Assembly: GCF_018320785.1 (NCBI RefSeq) | Contig: NC_054886.1 | Coordinates: 32,781,732 to 32,845,731, forward strand | Origin: Cheilinus undulatus | Taxonomy: Eukaryota; Chordata; Actinopteri; Labriformes; Labridae | DNA length: 64,000 nucleotides | Direction of reading: 5' to 3' | In this document: piece after piece, positions 32,098-45,642 of the stretch | Layout: every line of letters begins with the position of its first letter | How positions within the stretch are numbered: position 1 is the first letter of the stretch | Program-made: the position numbers and the translations under genes | Notes under the pieces: generated by a model | The model's database searches: none | Told to the model about the DNA's origin: nothing | What the model saw: the letters and a program-made list of their open reading frames with translations, nothing else

Positions 32098-32565
32098 AAG
32101 GTCTCTTCTACCTGTACATCAAAACTAAAGTAGATTTGTGAAGTTTGGGCCTAAAATCCATCTGACTTATAAAGCACTTCCTGTTTCATGGTGAACATAC
32201 ATATTTCAAGACTTGCCATGACCACATCCATTGAAGTTTGTACACATTTGATCAAATTTCATCACCAAGGTCTCTTGTACCTGTACATCAAAACTGAAGT
32301 AGATTTGTGAAGTCTGGGACTGATTGGAGCATCTTTAGTTGAGTTTTATACCACTTCCTGTTTCATGGTGAACATGTATATTTCAAGACCTGCCATGGCC
32401 ACATCCATTGAAGTTTGTACACAAGTTTGGTCAAATTTCATCATTATGTTTTCTTCTACTTGCACATAAAAAGTGAAGTAGATTTGTGAAGTCCGGGACT
32501 GATTGGCTCATCCATAGTTTAGTTTTATACCACTTCCTGTTTCGTGGTGGCAAGTGTAAAGCCCG
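32098..32565 (+). repeat. Three tandem copies of a unit of about 170-180 bp
   Basis: TCTTCTACCTGTACATCAAA-type starts occur near 32102, 32272 and 32450. Each is followed by AGTAGATTTGTGAAGT, CACTTCCTGTTTC and (in the first two) CACATCCATTGAAGTTTGTA. The next bases (GCCCGTCACACACC at about 32563) may begin another short element; its other end was not found. Confidence 0.75.
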
Positions 32566-33364
32566 TCACACACCTAAAGATTTTTAGAATCTTAACTGAG
32601 ACCCCACACATGACCCCAGATAATCCCTGATTTTACCCTTGTGTTTGAGCAGCGTGTGTGGTGTTATAGAGCAGATAGACTCAGCACACCACACTAACGG
32701 ATTCTGTTCACCGACTACCAGAGTCCCGGCCTGGTCTTGTCCCTCAAAACGCCAGATCTCGCCTGGTCAATATTGAACATGCTTAATATTTACAATCCTG
32801 GGTTGGAGCGCTTTCGATCACGTCGGAGGGGTAAAATTTCACTTAAATGCCATACACCACAGGATAGTCTGGCAAGATAATTTAAAGTACCTTCTAATAA
32901 TCGGGCTTTTGCCGACTTTTGTTTGGAGGAGGGATTCTGATTATTGTGTAGTATGTGGACCACTTAAATAGAAGAACTTACCATAGCAAGATCTGTTAAA
33001 TTTCATAAACCACTGTGATTTCTCCAGCTGTGTACCAAATTTGAGATTGATCAGATTTATCCTCTAGGAGGAGTTTGTCCAAGGACGACCCCTGAAAATG
33101 CCAAAAATACATCTAAATGAAATTTTAAAAGCTTAGAGATTAGGTGGTGGGTTTTTGTAGCTCTGGGCATGCATGTACTTGAACAACAACATGATCCATG
33201 TACAACAGAATTTTTTGCCACTTTTTCTTGGTGTGTGCCAAGTTTTTTGAGTTTTCAAACATGTTAGAGCGTACAAAAAACGTGATCACTTGTGTGGATT
33301 GATAAAAGTCTTTTTCAGGTGAAAAGCAACAGGGCCTTATGGAAGCCCATTTCTGCCAAATGAA

Positions 33365-34140
33365 AAAGAAAATATGTGAAAGAAAGGCATTTATTTAAAA
33401 GAAAAAAAAACAAGTCATAATAATGAGATAAAAGTCATAATAATGAGATAAAAAGGTGAAATGATAAGATAAAAAGTCATAATTTTGAAATAAAAAGTCA
33501 AAATTCTGAATGAAAGAGTCAGATTCGTGAGATAGTTATAATTTTGATATATTACAAACAAAAAAGTCATAATTAGTTAAAAGAAGCAGAAAGAAAAAAA
33601 GTCAAATTTATGACAAAAGTCATAACTATGAGATAAAAAGTCATGAAATGAGATAAAGGTCCTATTTATGAGATTTCAAGTAAAAATTATGAGATTGAGT
33701 TGTAATTTTGATATAAAAAAAATCACAATTACAAGATAAAAGTCATAATATATGATTAAAAAGTCATGATTATAATTAAAAAAGTCATAATGTCAAAATT
33801 ATGAATGAAAAAGACTGATTTATGAGAAAAAGTCATAATTTTGATATAAAAAAACAGAATTAAAAGATTAAAAATTCATAATTACGAGATGAAAAGTTAT
33901 AATTTTGACATAGAAAGTCATAATTATGAAATAAAAAGTTGAAATTATGAGTTAAAAGTCATATTTATGAGATTTAAAATCAAAATTATGAGATAAAAGT
34001 CATAATTCTGATATAACAAGTCATAATTACAGACAAAAAGATGAAATTATGAGATCAAAAAGTCAAAATAATGAGATTAAAAATCGAAATTATGAGATAA
34101 AACAAAAATGACTTTTGACTTTTAATGTCAGGATTATGAC
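33365..34140 (+). repeat. Degenerate A/T-rich array (AAAGTCATAATTATGAGATA type)
   Basis: Units of about 20 bp with recurrent AAAGTCATAAT, TATGAGAT and AAAATTATGA words. It is similar in style to the array inside 18058-19936 read in complement. No coding content. Confidence 0.7.
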
Positions 34141-37100
34141 TTAGAATTCTTTTTTTAATACCTAACTTTAACATTTTTTTTAAGTGGCAGCAATGGGCTT
34201 CCATAGAACTTCTACACTGTTAGAGCTCAAAATGTTGGTATGATTGATGCATTTATGTGTTGCTGATATTTTGCACTTTAACCTTTGTCGGCAAAAACAA
34301 GAGCCCTGAATGTTTTTTAAAAGGTTTGATTTTTTTATTCAAGATAATTTCTGAAATTTCTGCTGTTCAAATTCTGGTATTGTATCTGCACACTACATAA
34401 GATACATGAGACTCAACATGTAGTTTGGAGGTTATTGTGGGGTTTCATATTATTGAAGTGGTTCTAGTTTTTAATAAATGGAAAAAACATCCATTATGGT
34501 CAAATTGTCATTTTTAATATATTGGCAGAAAGAAATCAAGAAAGTGACACCATCTTTTCAGCTGTTGGACAATGGCTGTACTTTTATTTTTAAACACTAG
34601 AGGGAGCCACAGAACAGCAGCAGATGGTTAGAAAGTGTTTGTAGATGGTACAGCGCATCAAATAATGTTTAAAAGGCAAAGGAACATGAGGAAAATACAT
34701 AACAAAATATTCTGAATTAAAGTTCCTGTAGTGAGAAATGATAACCTGACATGAAGTCTGTTTGTTTTAAAGGGTAATCACTGTGATTTTTTTTAATCTT
34801 GAGTTTTTTTTTTTTTTTTTTTTACCTATATTTAAAAAGTCGACATGACTGATGGGTACAAAAAGTTTGGTTAAGTATTTATTTTCTTGACACCCTTGTG
34901 GAACCACCCAGGCAAGAAAAGCTTCCACTGCTGTGGGGAAGATACCAGCCCCAGACCTGGACGTTTACCTGTTAAATTCTTTAATAATGAAAGACGGATG
35001 TTATTTAACCCGTATACAAACTGATCCAGATTAACCTTAACCTGAGTCTACAGCAAACATTTGTAGTTCAGTTTGATGTGCTTTGGAGCCATTCAAAGTT
35101 CTCCTCTCATTGCAGCTGCCTCCCCATCAGGGGTGGTTTTAGTTACTTGGAGGCCAGCATGGAAGCCCCTCACATAAATGAAAGCAACACACACCACTAA
35201 TTCTTTCAGTTTGTCTGGGACTTAGCTATTTTCACCTTCATATGAAGAGATTTGGGGACTTACTGAGAGTCTTGCACCTTCCTGTAGGGGACACGGCCCT
35301 TTGTCAGGTACTTTTTGTATAACTAATATCCATCCTGATGCTGTTTTTTTCATACATAGCCCATCATCTACATTAAAATGCACTTATTGATAACTGAAAG
35401 TAATTTCAAATGCATACCAATACCTCATATTTGAAGCACACCTATAATGACTATATTTTGAGGCCCCTTGGAGCTCAAGGCCCCCACCTCCTGTGGCCTA
35501 ATGTTGAAACTGCCCATGCCCCCCCACATGATAATGAACATTTGACAAACGGAGGGTGGTAAAGGCAGTGAAGAATTAAGAAGCATGTCGATCGACATAG
35601 TACAGGCTAACTGGCTTCTTTCTAGCTGAAGGCTGGTGTGTGAGCTAGTTCTCATGGCTGTTGCCAGAGTTCCATAGTGCTGAAAGCAGTGACGGGGCAC
35701 TCTGTGGAAATGTAATGGACCCCATTCTTTCTGTTGAAAGTTATTGTACCGCTAGATTGTGTTTGAAACTAATAGTTTAAGAAGGAAAAACCACATATTG
35801 TTCATAAAAAATAAACGGATTGAATTAACTTCTTTGCATTGAAAAGTTTATTGTAAACCTTTTTCTTTGCATCCTTAACACTGACTTTTTAAGACAGAAA
35901 TAACAAAAACATCACATCACAAATGAATAAGGTAATAAAAAATACAAAACCAGAATAAATATAATTCCCATAAAGGGAATGTTCAAAGCCAGCTTTATAT
36001 GACATGTTTAATCATTAAACAGCATAATAAAATTAATAATGACAGGTATATAAGGTGTTTTGGTCTTTAAACAATTATAAACCACACCTTTAATGAGACA
36101 GAACTTTACAAAGAAAAACCCAGCATAGTAACAGGTAAGCATTTAATCTAGCTGATTACAGACATAGTTCCCTGCTCAAACACACGATTACAGCTGATGG
36201 TCAGGAAGTGGGAATCGCTCAATCCCACAACTGGTAAGTTTTTCAAAATAAAGTTACATCATTTACATTTACATGGTTCAAAAACCAAAATAAAACCTGT
36301 GTTGGACAGTTTTAGCTTATATTCTGTAGTGATACAGTCTCGTCCTCACTGAGGAGTCATTCAGTTGTTTTGGAAAGTACAAAAATTTCTAACACTTTTA
36401 ATAACCAGAGACTAAGCTCAGAGAGATTAGACCATTTCAGTTCTAAATGACTGTCCACCAGTCTGAGTCAAACTCAGACAGCATTCCTCTAATTCTCTTA
36501 GTAATTCAGGACAGAGTAACCTGAACTCTGTAGCAGCAGCTTTCATTAACACGTTTCTGTTTGAAATAAAAGTGCTCCATAAAGTAAATTCTTAGTATAA
36601 ACAGAGTCAGACTAGTGAGTAAAATCAAGTTTAACGGTTTAAAAAATAAAAACGCTCAACTTGTGAGGATAACAGATATTTGTAAATGTTTTTGCTTATT
36701 ACTGATTGTAAAAACCAGAAGACTTTAGCTTAACCTGCTGTTGATGCTTTTACTAATATTTCAGTTGTGAAATGTTTGAGCACAAAATCAGATTAAAATA
36801 AAGAGAAGTGATGATGAATAAATATCAAAAATCACTTCTGCTCTGAAGGGGAAAAACACATCAGATAATCTCTGGTTGTTTATTAATGAATGAGACGGAT
36901 TTAGAACTGGATAAACGGCTGCTGCTTCTCGTTTAGTATAAATGTGGAAACTTTAGAGAAAAACTCCTAAACCTTTCCAGTGATGGACCATTTCACAGGA
37001 ACAGTTATCTGTCAGAGAGCCTAAAAAACACATGGAAATAACCACCAAATCAAAGCCGAGGTAAATAAGGCTAATACATCCTGATACCTGAAGATTTTAC

Positions 37101-39626
37101 TGTTTTTACGTTGTAAACCAGTCCTGTGTCAAACAGACTTTTCAGGATAGTGAGCCTGAACCTGAAAATACAAGTCTCTACATATCTCTACACATTGTGC
37201 ATATATACAGATCTCTTTGTTTCAAAATAGTCCAGAAAAATCCTAATTTCTCTGTTTGTTTAAATGATTTTCTTGATCAAAATAAGAATAACATAAAAAA
37301 TTATCATCCCTTCAGTATAGCAATCGATATCAAATTTGCTATACAAGCCAAAATCATAATTAGATTTGTTTTCAATCTTTCATTCCTAGTTCAATTTATC
37401 TAGTATTGCTTTGGTTATAATACAGAATGATTCACTGCTAATGTTTGTAGAATATTACAGAAGATGAGGAACCTTAAAGTAATCGCATGTTGAATCGCAA
37501 TTGCAATATTTTGGGAAAAAAAAAATCGCAATTAGATTATTTTCGCAAATCATTCAGCCCTATTACTGTCCCTGCAGTTTACAAGCACAAGGCTCTGATT
37601 CCAGAAGTTTCCATGAACGTATTCTTCAACCTTTAGATCTAAGATAACCTGGTATAGACTAGGTTAACAGTTAAGACCAGGTCGCCATCTGAAAAGAGAG
37701 GCAGCTTCAGCTAACTCTGACTTTAGCCTCTACGGACTTTTCTCACCCTCTAATCTCATTTCATGGTACATAAATAAGTATTGATGATATTGAATACTCT
37801 CAAAAATAACTTACTTTTTAGCTACTAACTGTTTTTCCAAGGCTTGAAAACTTTTGGTACCTCAATGTTTTTGTCTGAAATTTTCACATTCATTTTTTAG
37901 ATAAATACATTTTTTTAAATTCTCTGAAATCAAAGCATTTGTTGCTGGTAACTCTAGATTGTGCCTTTTATAACATCTTACAGACAAAGTTGGTCAGTTG
38001 AAATATTTTATAACAATAAAAGTTGAAATAATGAATAATTCACTTAGTGCTGCATGATCTGGTAATAATGTGCAACTGCAATTCTACTGGACAATACTGT
38101 AATTGTTTTAACAATAAAACATAATCGATACCATGAGTCTGCTTGCTTATTTATCAATAAAATTCTGAGAATAATAATCATTTTGAAGTGTGCATTTCTC
38201 ATCTCTAAACATACAAATATTAAGTAGCATAAAAAATACAAAACCTGAGATTTTACAGTAATACTCTGACAAAAATAAAAGGTATTTCTACAAAGTGAAA
38301 TAGTGGCACTATTGTAAACTTAACGCCCTTTCTGCAGGCGTTTGACTTTTGTAATTCTTTCAAGCACTAAATACAAAAATAATTGCAGCCTTTTATGCAA
38401 TTATGTAATTACACAGTCTGACATGTGATTGCAGCTGCAATTGCATTTATTATGCAGCACTAATTTAAATGAAAAAACAATGGATGCTAGGAATCCATAC
38501 TCCATACAAAACGGACAACATGGAAAAATACAAATAAACTACTTTTCTGGCAAACTGGCAAAATTTCAATTTGATTTATACATCAAGGTTGGTAGACATT
38601 TTGATTGAACAAACAAACATGTCTTTTATCAACAGTAACTAAATCAAATGTCCTAAAATGCACACTATTTTGCCAATAAATGGCTGTTGATTGGTTTTAT
38701 GTCACTAAAATGGTTTTCCACCCACATCAATTTGCATTTTTAAATATTCTTCAATCAGGAATTTTAAAACAAGGCTTTGTAACTGAAATGTTCCCAGTGA
38801 TATTCAGTATTAAATAATGAAACAGCAGTCTGCTGTGAATTAGTCATTTAAACACAAAATATGGCACTCACAACAGTCCTCCTTTGGTCAGGAAGAGGAT
38901 AAATCAGAGGCCTCCATCAAATAAAGGTTTGGGTATAAAAAAATAAATGTATATGTAAAAAAATATATATAAATATCTATTTAGTCCTTTTGAGGTAGGG
39001 TGAAGGTAGCTATCGTCTCTGGTTGGGTACTTTCCAAGAGGAATGACGGACCAGGGGTAAAATTTAAAGAAACTAAAGTTGTGATCCCATGAAGTTCAGG
39101 TTCTTTCTATTAATAAATAAAGAGGTATAAAATGATCCTGCAGCCGAGAAGATCCTCAGAGCCTCGGAACAGCTTTAAGGAGGGAAATCGGCCACTACTA
39201 ATCCATCTTCATGAGACTCCTTCGGGGTTTGAATTAACAACCTTAAAGGTCTTCAGGGGAGCTTTGGGGAAAAAATAAAGCAGTCATGTTAGATTGCTGC
39301 TTCAAAATTAAATAAATAAATAAATGATCATGCAAAAGTTTAGGTTATATTCCAGATTTCAGCAAGTGGAGACATGGCACTTGATCTCCTATCTAAACTA
39401 AGTAAGTCTGAGGACAGAAATAAGCAGAGGTAAAAGCTCACAATTAAATCAGACTTACCTTCTTTTATGATGGAAATCTGTTTCCATCATAAGGATCCCT
39501 CCTGATGACCCATTCGGACCAGTTTTGCCCGTTTTTCTGCAGGTTTGAATTCCTGAACTGTCGATGAAGATCCAAGAGAACTTAACTCCAAGAACATCAA
39601 CTGTGAGCGTGTGTTTGAGCCGGAGG
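34141..39626. other. Non-coding stretch, possible 3'UTR of gene D
   Basis: No exon-like open frame with splice sites is seen. It includes a T-run at about 34803-34825, a possible short element at 35133-35518 (ends GGGGTGGTTTTAG and, inverted, GGGCAGTTTCAAC), a hAT-end fragment at about 37480-37562 (ATCGCAATTGCAATATT, CAGCCCTA) and the element at 38045-38462. On the minus strand AATAAA-type signals occur near 35847, so the D transcript could extend this far. That is inference only. Confidence 0.35.
38045..38462 (+). mobile_element. Short hAT-like inverted-repeat element
   Basis: The ends TAGTGCTGCATGATC and (inverted) TAGTGCTGCATAATA match, and ATTGCAGCTGCAATTGC lies inside the right end. The 8-bp flanks AATTCACT and ATTTAAAT agree at 5 of 8 only. 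Confidence 0.5.
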
Positions 39627-42600
39627 CTATGCTGGAGAGGGATTGGCATTCAGAGCAACAAAGTCTGTCTCCTTTAGATCTGCCTTTTCCTCTCTGTACT
39701 TTTGTTTGCATACATATGAAACTCCAACACCCAGGGTTAAGGCAAGGCAGAGGACCATGAGAGAGACCCAGATGAAATGATGGTGTCGACCACCGGCTGT
39801 GGAGGAAAGAGAGGACAAGGTTTACATGACTTCTGAATAAACATTAAAACTTCTGACTACATTGAAGATTCCTGACTGCGTTTTGTCTACGGACTGAAGC
39901 ATTTCCTCACCTTTTACATCAACGTCATCGATTGGATCAGGAGTTTCAGGATCCAGAGGTGTCTCTGTTGTCATCCCAAAGTTTGGATCTAGAAAAACAA
40001 AAGATTTTTAACAATCAAGAAACCAAAACTTAGCCAAGTCCAGACAGCTAAATTACAGCAGAGAGGTTTCCAGTTTGTCATTTTACAGTTCTGACATTGC
40101 TTAATGAGTATTTACTACATGGGCTGAGTCTCTGTTTTACCCCAGTACAAGTGGACGCTGTCTTCCACTACCCCTTTTAACGCTGTTTCAAGAAGGCAAA
40201 GGGGAACTTGAAATCAATGGTAGGGGTAAGTTAGAAAGGGGACTGAGCTCCTGCTATGCCTGTTTCACCGTCTGGACAACAAACATCAATAAACTCACCA
40301 ACTACGAGCATCACAAAGCCCTCTCTTGGAGCGCCCTTCAGTTTGGGGATGAAGCATCTGTATGTCCCCTGATCCTCCATGGTGATGTTTCTGATCTTCA
40401 GTGAAATGTTCCCATCCATCAGCAAGTCTGGGAAGAGTGACGTCCTGTCAATGTACGACTGAATCTTCCCGTCTGGGATGTCCTTCCTGTTCCTGTAGAG
40501 GTGGACATACTCCCCCTGGATCATCCGATCCATGGGCCTGGACCACTCAATCGTCTTCGCTTTCACATTGAATTTAGGCTCCACATGGCACGGCAGAACA
40601 ACATCATCACCTGGTTGGACGGTGATAATATGAGGAAAACCGATCACATGCTGACCTGGAAAAAAACAGAGGAATATGTTAGAAATAGGCTGACATGGAA
40701 ACTAAATATAGCATAACGGTGGCAGACGATGCGAAGCTATGGGAGCATTTTACACTCAACGCTGCACATGAAAGTCCTAAACAGAGTCCTGACACAATGA
40801 TGTGTCACAATACCTTATACATTTAAGAGTATAAAATGCTCCTAAAACAGTGAAGTACAACATGAACGCACTGCTGATTTAATACTATTTGCATCTCTGT
40901 CTCTTTGTTTCAGCTTTCTTTTTCAATATCAAGTTTCTCTTTTGGTGTTACAAAAAATACCTAAATTTCTGCCCATATCAGCTGTAAAAAATCTTCCAAC
41001 ATTGGCTTTAAATATGTGCCTATATCCGCTGTAAATATCAGCCTATATTGGCTATAAATCACTGTCAATGTTGGCTGTAAATATCTGCTTATATCAGCTG
41101 TTAATTTTGATCTATACCTGTATAGATATACCTATATTGTAATTGGCCTGGATAAGTTGTGAGTATCTGTCTATATCAGCAGTAAACATTGGCATTATAT
41201 CAAATGCTAACTTTGTCCTGTATCACTCTAAATAATAGCCTATTTCAGTTGTTAATTGTGATCTATATAGACTGCAGATATTAGTCTATACCAGTTGTAA
41301 ATATCTGTATAAATCTGCTGCAAATATTGGCCTATAACTGCTGTTTATATCAGCTGTAAATATCGACCTATAGGTGATGAAGATATCTGCCTATTTCCCT
41401 CATTGCATGTGTACAATAACAAGGTTGAATTTCAAAATTACTAGATGGCACGCAATGACTCACTTTTAGTGATGCCATGGATCTATTTGAAGTTTTTAAT
41501 GCAATTTAACATCTAAATGAGGCAGAACAAACTCTGTAATGTGAGCTTGATCCTGTCATGGTAACTGACAACAGGCTGTTTTTCAGGACTATTCAACCGT
41601 TCTGCATACCAATGATTTGGATGTGTCCCAAACATTTAAAAACAAGATGCTGCCTTTTTGGTCTCACTGAAGCTTTTAGACATCAGATAAGCAGATTGAT
41701 GTACTGGTGGTTTTATAAGTCTCATAAATGTCATCATATGATGTCACCTCAGCCTTGCATCTGTGGGAACCACCTGATTACTCTCTCTGAGTCATGATTG
41801 AATCAACCTCTGATTAAAGTGCAGAATTATATAATCAATTAAACCATTCCGTTTCATTTAGATGTATAGTATTAAACAGAAAAATAGACAAAACCCTTGA
41901 AATTACAATGTTAAGGAGACACTAAGTTTTAAAGTGGTTAAAAAATTCATTAACATACGTTCATGTACCCAAAGCAGACAATATAGCCATTTTGTTTCTT
42001 ACATTTTCCCATCAAATTCTGCTTAAGTGGTTCAGACATTACAGATACGTTAAACGTGTGTCAAATAAAAAAGGTCAAATTTTAATACATTAAATACTAA
42101 TAATGACATTACAGATTTGCCGTTTATTAGTCGTTTCCGGTTACCGTTATCCGCATGTTTTTAGTTATTGACTTGATTAAGCTCTTTTAAGTCACTGTGC
42201 TGGAAAAAATACTTAAAACTTGTTAGAAAAACATGTGTGGACACAGTTTTTACTTAATTAAAATACTTTGAGGGCGGCTGAAACGTCGACGCTCACAGAG
42301 TTTGTTTACAAGTTAACCGGTGTTACGCTGTTATTTGTGACCTACAAAACTGATGACAACAAGCCGATTGGAAGTGCTTCGCTTTGTCACAAAAGCACCT
42401 AAACAGAGAAAAACACGTAGTTTTATTTTCTTTACAGGCACGAATGATGGATATCATTTGACGTTACAATGAAAAGTTACATAAATAGACCCTAGCTTTA
42501 AGTTCTGCCGTTTTCAACGGCTCTTGTTACTATGACAACCAAATGTGCCTTGCGTTTACAGCCACCGGCTACCTGGGTCGCTAATCGAACCGTAACACCA

Positions 42601-42721
42601 GCGAGTGAAAAGAAGCGGAAAAGAGGAGCTCACCGTCAACAACCGTCCAGACCAGCACACTGAAGGGAGCAGCGAAAGTCCAGAGACGGAGAGCCATCCC
42701 AAATCCCCCAAAATACTTCAT
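39627..42721 (-). CDS. V-set-only butyrophilin/MOG-like type I membrane protein (D)
   Basis: Model complement(join(39627-39796, 39911-39988, 40299-40655, 42634-42721)) gives 230 residues; all junctions are phase 1 with GT-AG sites. Residues 1-29 are a signal peptide starting MKYFGGFGMALRLW. Residues 30-148 are a V domain (VVLPCHVEP, TIEWSRPMD, DQGTYRC), the pattern of MOG/butyrophilin V domains. Residues 149-174 are an acidic, Thr/Pro-rich stalk (ETPLDPETPDPIDD). Residues 175-230 contain a TM segment (FIWVSLMVLCLALTLGVGV) and a short Lys/Glu tail ending LNANPSPA. There is no C domain, no B30.2 and no tyrosine signalling motif. Intron 1 is about 2 kb and contains a degenerate repeat. Likely a cell-surface ligand or regulator of lymphocytes by family; role unknown. 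Confidence 0.82.
40960..41395 (-). repeat. Degenerate repeat of about 20-24 bp in intron 1 of D
   Basis: Words such as TATATCAGCTGTAAATAT and CTGCCTATAT recur irregularly through this interval. It is intronic and non-coding. Confidence 0.65.
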
Positions 42722-43639
42722 AGAGTTGGCGGTGATAAGACAGTCGCTCTCTGTTCGGTCTCTTCCAATTACTCAGTAGTACGCGGCTTCTCTGAGACAT
42801 GTCTGGGCCTGCCAGCGCCATGACTTTTCAGGATGAGGGACAGTAGGGCGGGTCCATGGGCGGATCTTGTTGTTCTAGCCAATCAGATGGGAGGGGATAA
42901 CGTCCTTTGTGTATGACGCAACCCTTCAGCCTGTAAATTTTCCTAAACACAGCGTAAACAATTAAGTGGATTGTTCGAGAACTTTCTTGGTTTTGTCCAA
43001 GTAAAGCACAAAAATATGAATAAACATACACTTAGTGAGAAACATAGCCATTCTTTTTGTTTTATTGCCGCAGGAGTAAATAGTAGTTTATTTCATCAAT
43101 GGATTTAATGATGTAATGCTTTCATTCACAATCAACTTACAACCAAAAATTGAAATTAACAGCAATTACGTCTTTTTATTTGTTTTAGCTTTGATTTTTC
43201 ACATTGCTTTTAAAATAAAAAATGAATGGCTGACATGACTGCATAGTGCACATATTATACTTCTTTTCCTTTTTTCCCTTTTCCTTTTTTTTTTAAACAA
43301 AAGTAATACAATAAACAATGATACAAAATTTAGTGAAAAAGTTTTAATTACATCTTGTTTAAATAAAAATGTATAATTGTTACATGTTGATATATTTAGG
43401 GCATATGAGTCGACATATTTTTGTGAGTCAGATCTTTGTTAACTTGCTAGAATGAACCGTTGTTGAGTCATGGTGATATTGCTGTCTAATGACACAACAT
43501 TACTTTAAAGTTTTGAAATATAAAGACCTGAGTCGGTAACTGAAGAGTTGGAGTCTCTGTCATTACCAAACTGTTTATTGGAGAGGTGCCAGCTCACTTC
43601 CTGAGTACTGCTGACGAGCCTGAGCAAGGCACTAAGCCT

Positions 43640-44310
43640 CCAAAGGTGTATTTAAAGCTGTGTGAAGTTTTGGCAGAGGAATGTTGTCCCATTCTTGTCT
43701 GATGCAATATTCTAGCAGCTCAACAGTGTCTTTGCTGGATCTTTCCTTTTCTGATGCTCTAAATGTTTCTCTTGGTGAAAGGTCGGGCGGGCCAGTTCAG
43801 GACCTGGACTCTTCTATTGTGAAGCCATGCTGTCGTGATGAATCATTTGTTAACATTATTTCCTGTAGATGATGGGATATTCACAGTATTCACAATTTTG
43901 CACTGAAGAACTTTTTTGTATACCTGTTGCAAAATTTTTAGACGAAGCATTTCACAGATTGGTGAACCTCTGCCCATCTTCACTCCTGAGAGACCCTGCC
44001 TCTCTAAAATGCTCCTTTCATACCCAGTCATATTATTGACCTGTTTCCATATAACCGTATTAGTTGAAATATTCCCCTCTAGCTGTTTTTCATCATTACC
44101 TTATTTTCATCATTTTGTTACCTGGTCCCTACTTTTTTGAGACGTGCTGCCATCAAATTAAAAATGAGCTAATATTTTCATGAACAGGTAAAATGTCTCA
44201 GTGTCAACATCTATTATGTTGTTTACGTTCTATTGTCAATAAATTATGGGTTTTCAAGAATTGCCCGACGTTGCATTCTGTTTTTAATCTTCATTTTAAC
44301 CCTTTGATGC
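43640..44310 (+). mobile_element. DNA-transposon fragment, continued at 45370-45412
   Basis: It contains ATGTTGTCCCATTCTTGTCT, GGTGAAAGGTCGG, TTTCACAGATTGGTGAACCT and CCCTACTTTTTTGAGACGTG, a fish DNA-transposon family also seen at 16470-16790 and 21415-21555. The family end (CAGCTTTTTTGGAATTGGTG) reappears at about 45385, after the hAT insertion at 44585-45359. The transposase-like frame is broken throughout. Confidence 0.5.
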
Positions 44311-44584
44311 CTGATTACTCAAATAATAGCCAGAAATTTCTATTTTTTTGAAACTGACATGTTTATTTAAGCTTCTACTAAAATCCAAAACAGAAAAGTT
44401 GCCATAAAATTTAGCAATTATATTTTCTTTGTATTGTATTTGATACATTAGGCATATTAGCAACTGATAATTCACTGGAGGACATTTTTATCATTTAAAA
44501 TGTTTAAAGTAATTCATGGATCATGTTGATTAGACAGAGGTCTCATAAAAGTGTGTATCCAATATGATACAATAGGCATTAAGG

Positions 44585-45359
44585 CAGGGGTCATCAAGTC
44601 CATTTGAACAAGGCCAGGCAGAAACTCTGCGGGCCGGACTTTCACATACAAGTTACATAAATATTTTGGTCTGAATGAAATATCATTGTAGTAGTATTTG
44701 TATTTTCTTTTAAAACACAGGACATTTTTAGTCATTACCAGTGAGATGTATCCCTATTATCTATAACACAGCAGATGCAAGAGAACGGGCCTTCCATAAT
44801 TGTGATTCAGTACTAATATTAACTCATTTTTGACACTTTTCTTCTTTTTTTTGCCACTCTTCAACCCCTTTTCATTACATTTTCTTCAACAATTTTTACA
44901 AATTTGAAGCAAATTTTTGCCCCTTTTTTTTTATCCATTTTTGCCACTTTTTTAACTCCTTTTCATCACTTTTTTGCACTATTTTTTTGTCATTTATAGC
45001 CAATTTTTGATACCTTTAGCACCTTTTTTCCTCTTTTACAAATTTTGCCACATTTTGACCTCTTTTCACAACTTTTCTGCCAATTTTTTTGTCCCTTTGT
45101 GCCACTTCACAACCCATTTTGCCATTTTTCACCCATTTTTGCTACTCTGTAACCTGCTTTCACCACTTTATCCTGTTAATTCTGCAGCACTTCTGCCAAC
45201 CTTAACCCTTTTTTAAATATCTACAAATAATGACAGTGAACTCCTGTAAAAACAACACATTTTAAGTAACTCTAAAACTAAACATCTAAACATTTAAAGC
45301 CAAAGGATACTCTTTGGGGAACCTGATATGGCCCTCGGGCCGCCAGTTGATGATCAGTG
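44585..45359 (+). mobile_element. hAT non-autonomous element with exact 8-bp target duplication
   Basis: The left end CAGGGGTCATCAAGT and right end CAGTTGATGATCAGTG form an imperfect inverted repeat. The flanks CATTAAGG at 44577-44584 and 45360-45367 are identical, the classic 8-bp hAT signature. The core 44810-45200 is a degenerate TTTTTGCCACTTTT array, related in pattern to those at 10788-11740 and 46850-47400. Ends are shared with 14463-15897. It inserted into the transposon fragment 43640-45412. Confidence 0.9.
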
Positions 45360-45642
45360 CATTAAGGGGTTAAACAGCATCCCAGCTTTTTTGGAATTGG
45401 TGCTGTACTAGAAGCGAAGATTGCTTTCACTTTTGCACACACTACCCAATAGCTGTATTCCTTTTGTGTTTGCTGTGATGCTGATTTCATTGTTCAAAAG
45501 TGAGTTTTCTGAGGAAACAAGAATCGAGGCCATGGCTGCAGCGTTGAGAAACAATGACAGCAGGAAGCGGTGGCCTTTGTAAGATAGGCTCACGCTTTAA
45601 GTAAGGTGTGATAGAAGCAGCCCACCAGACAGTTCAAGCATC

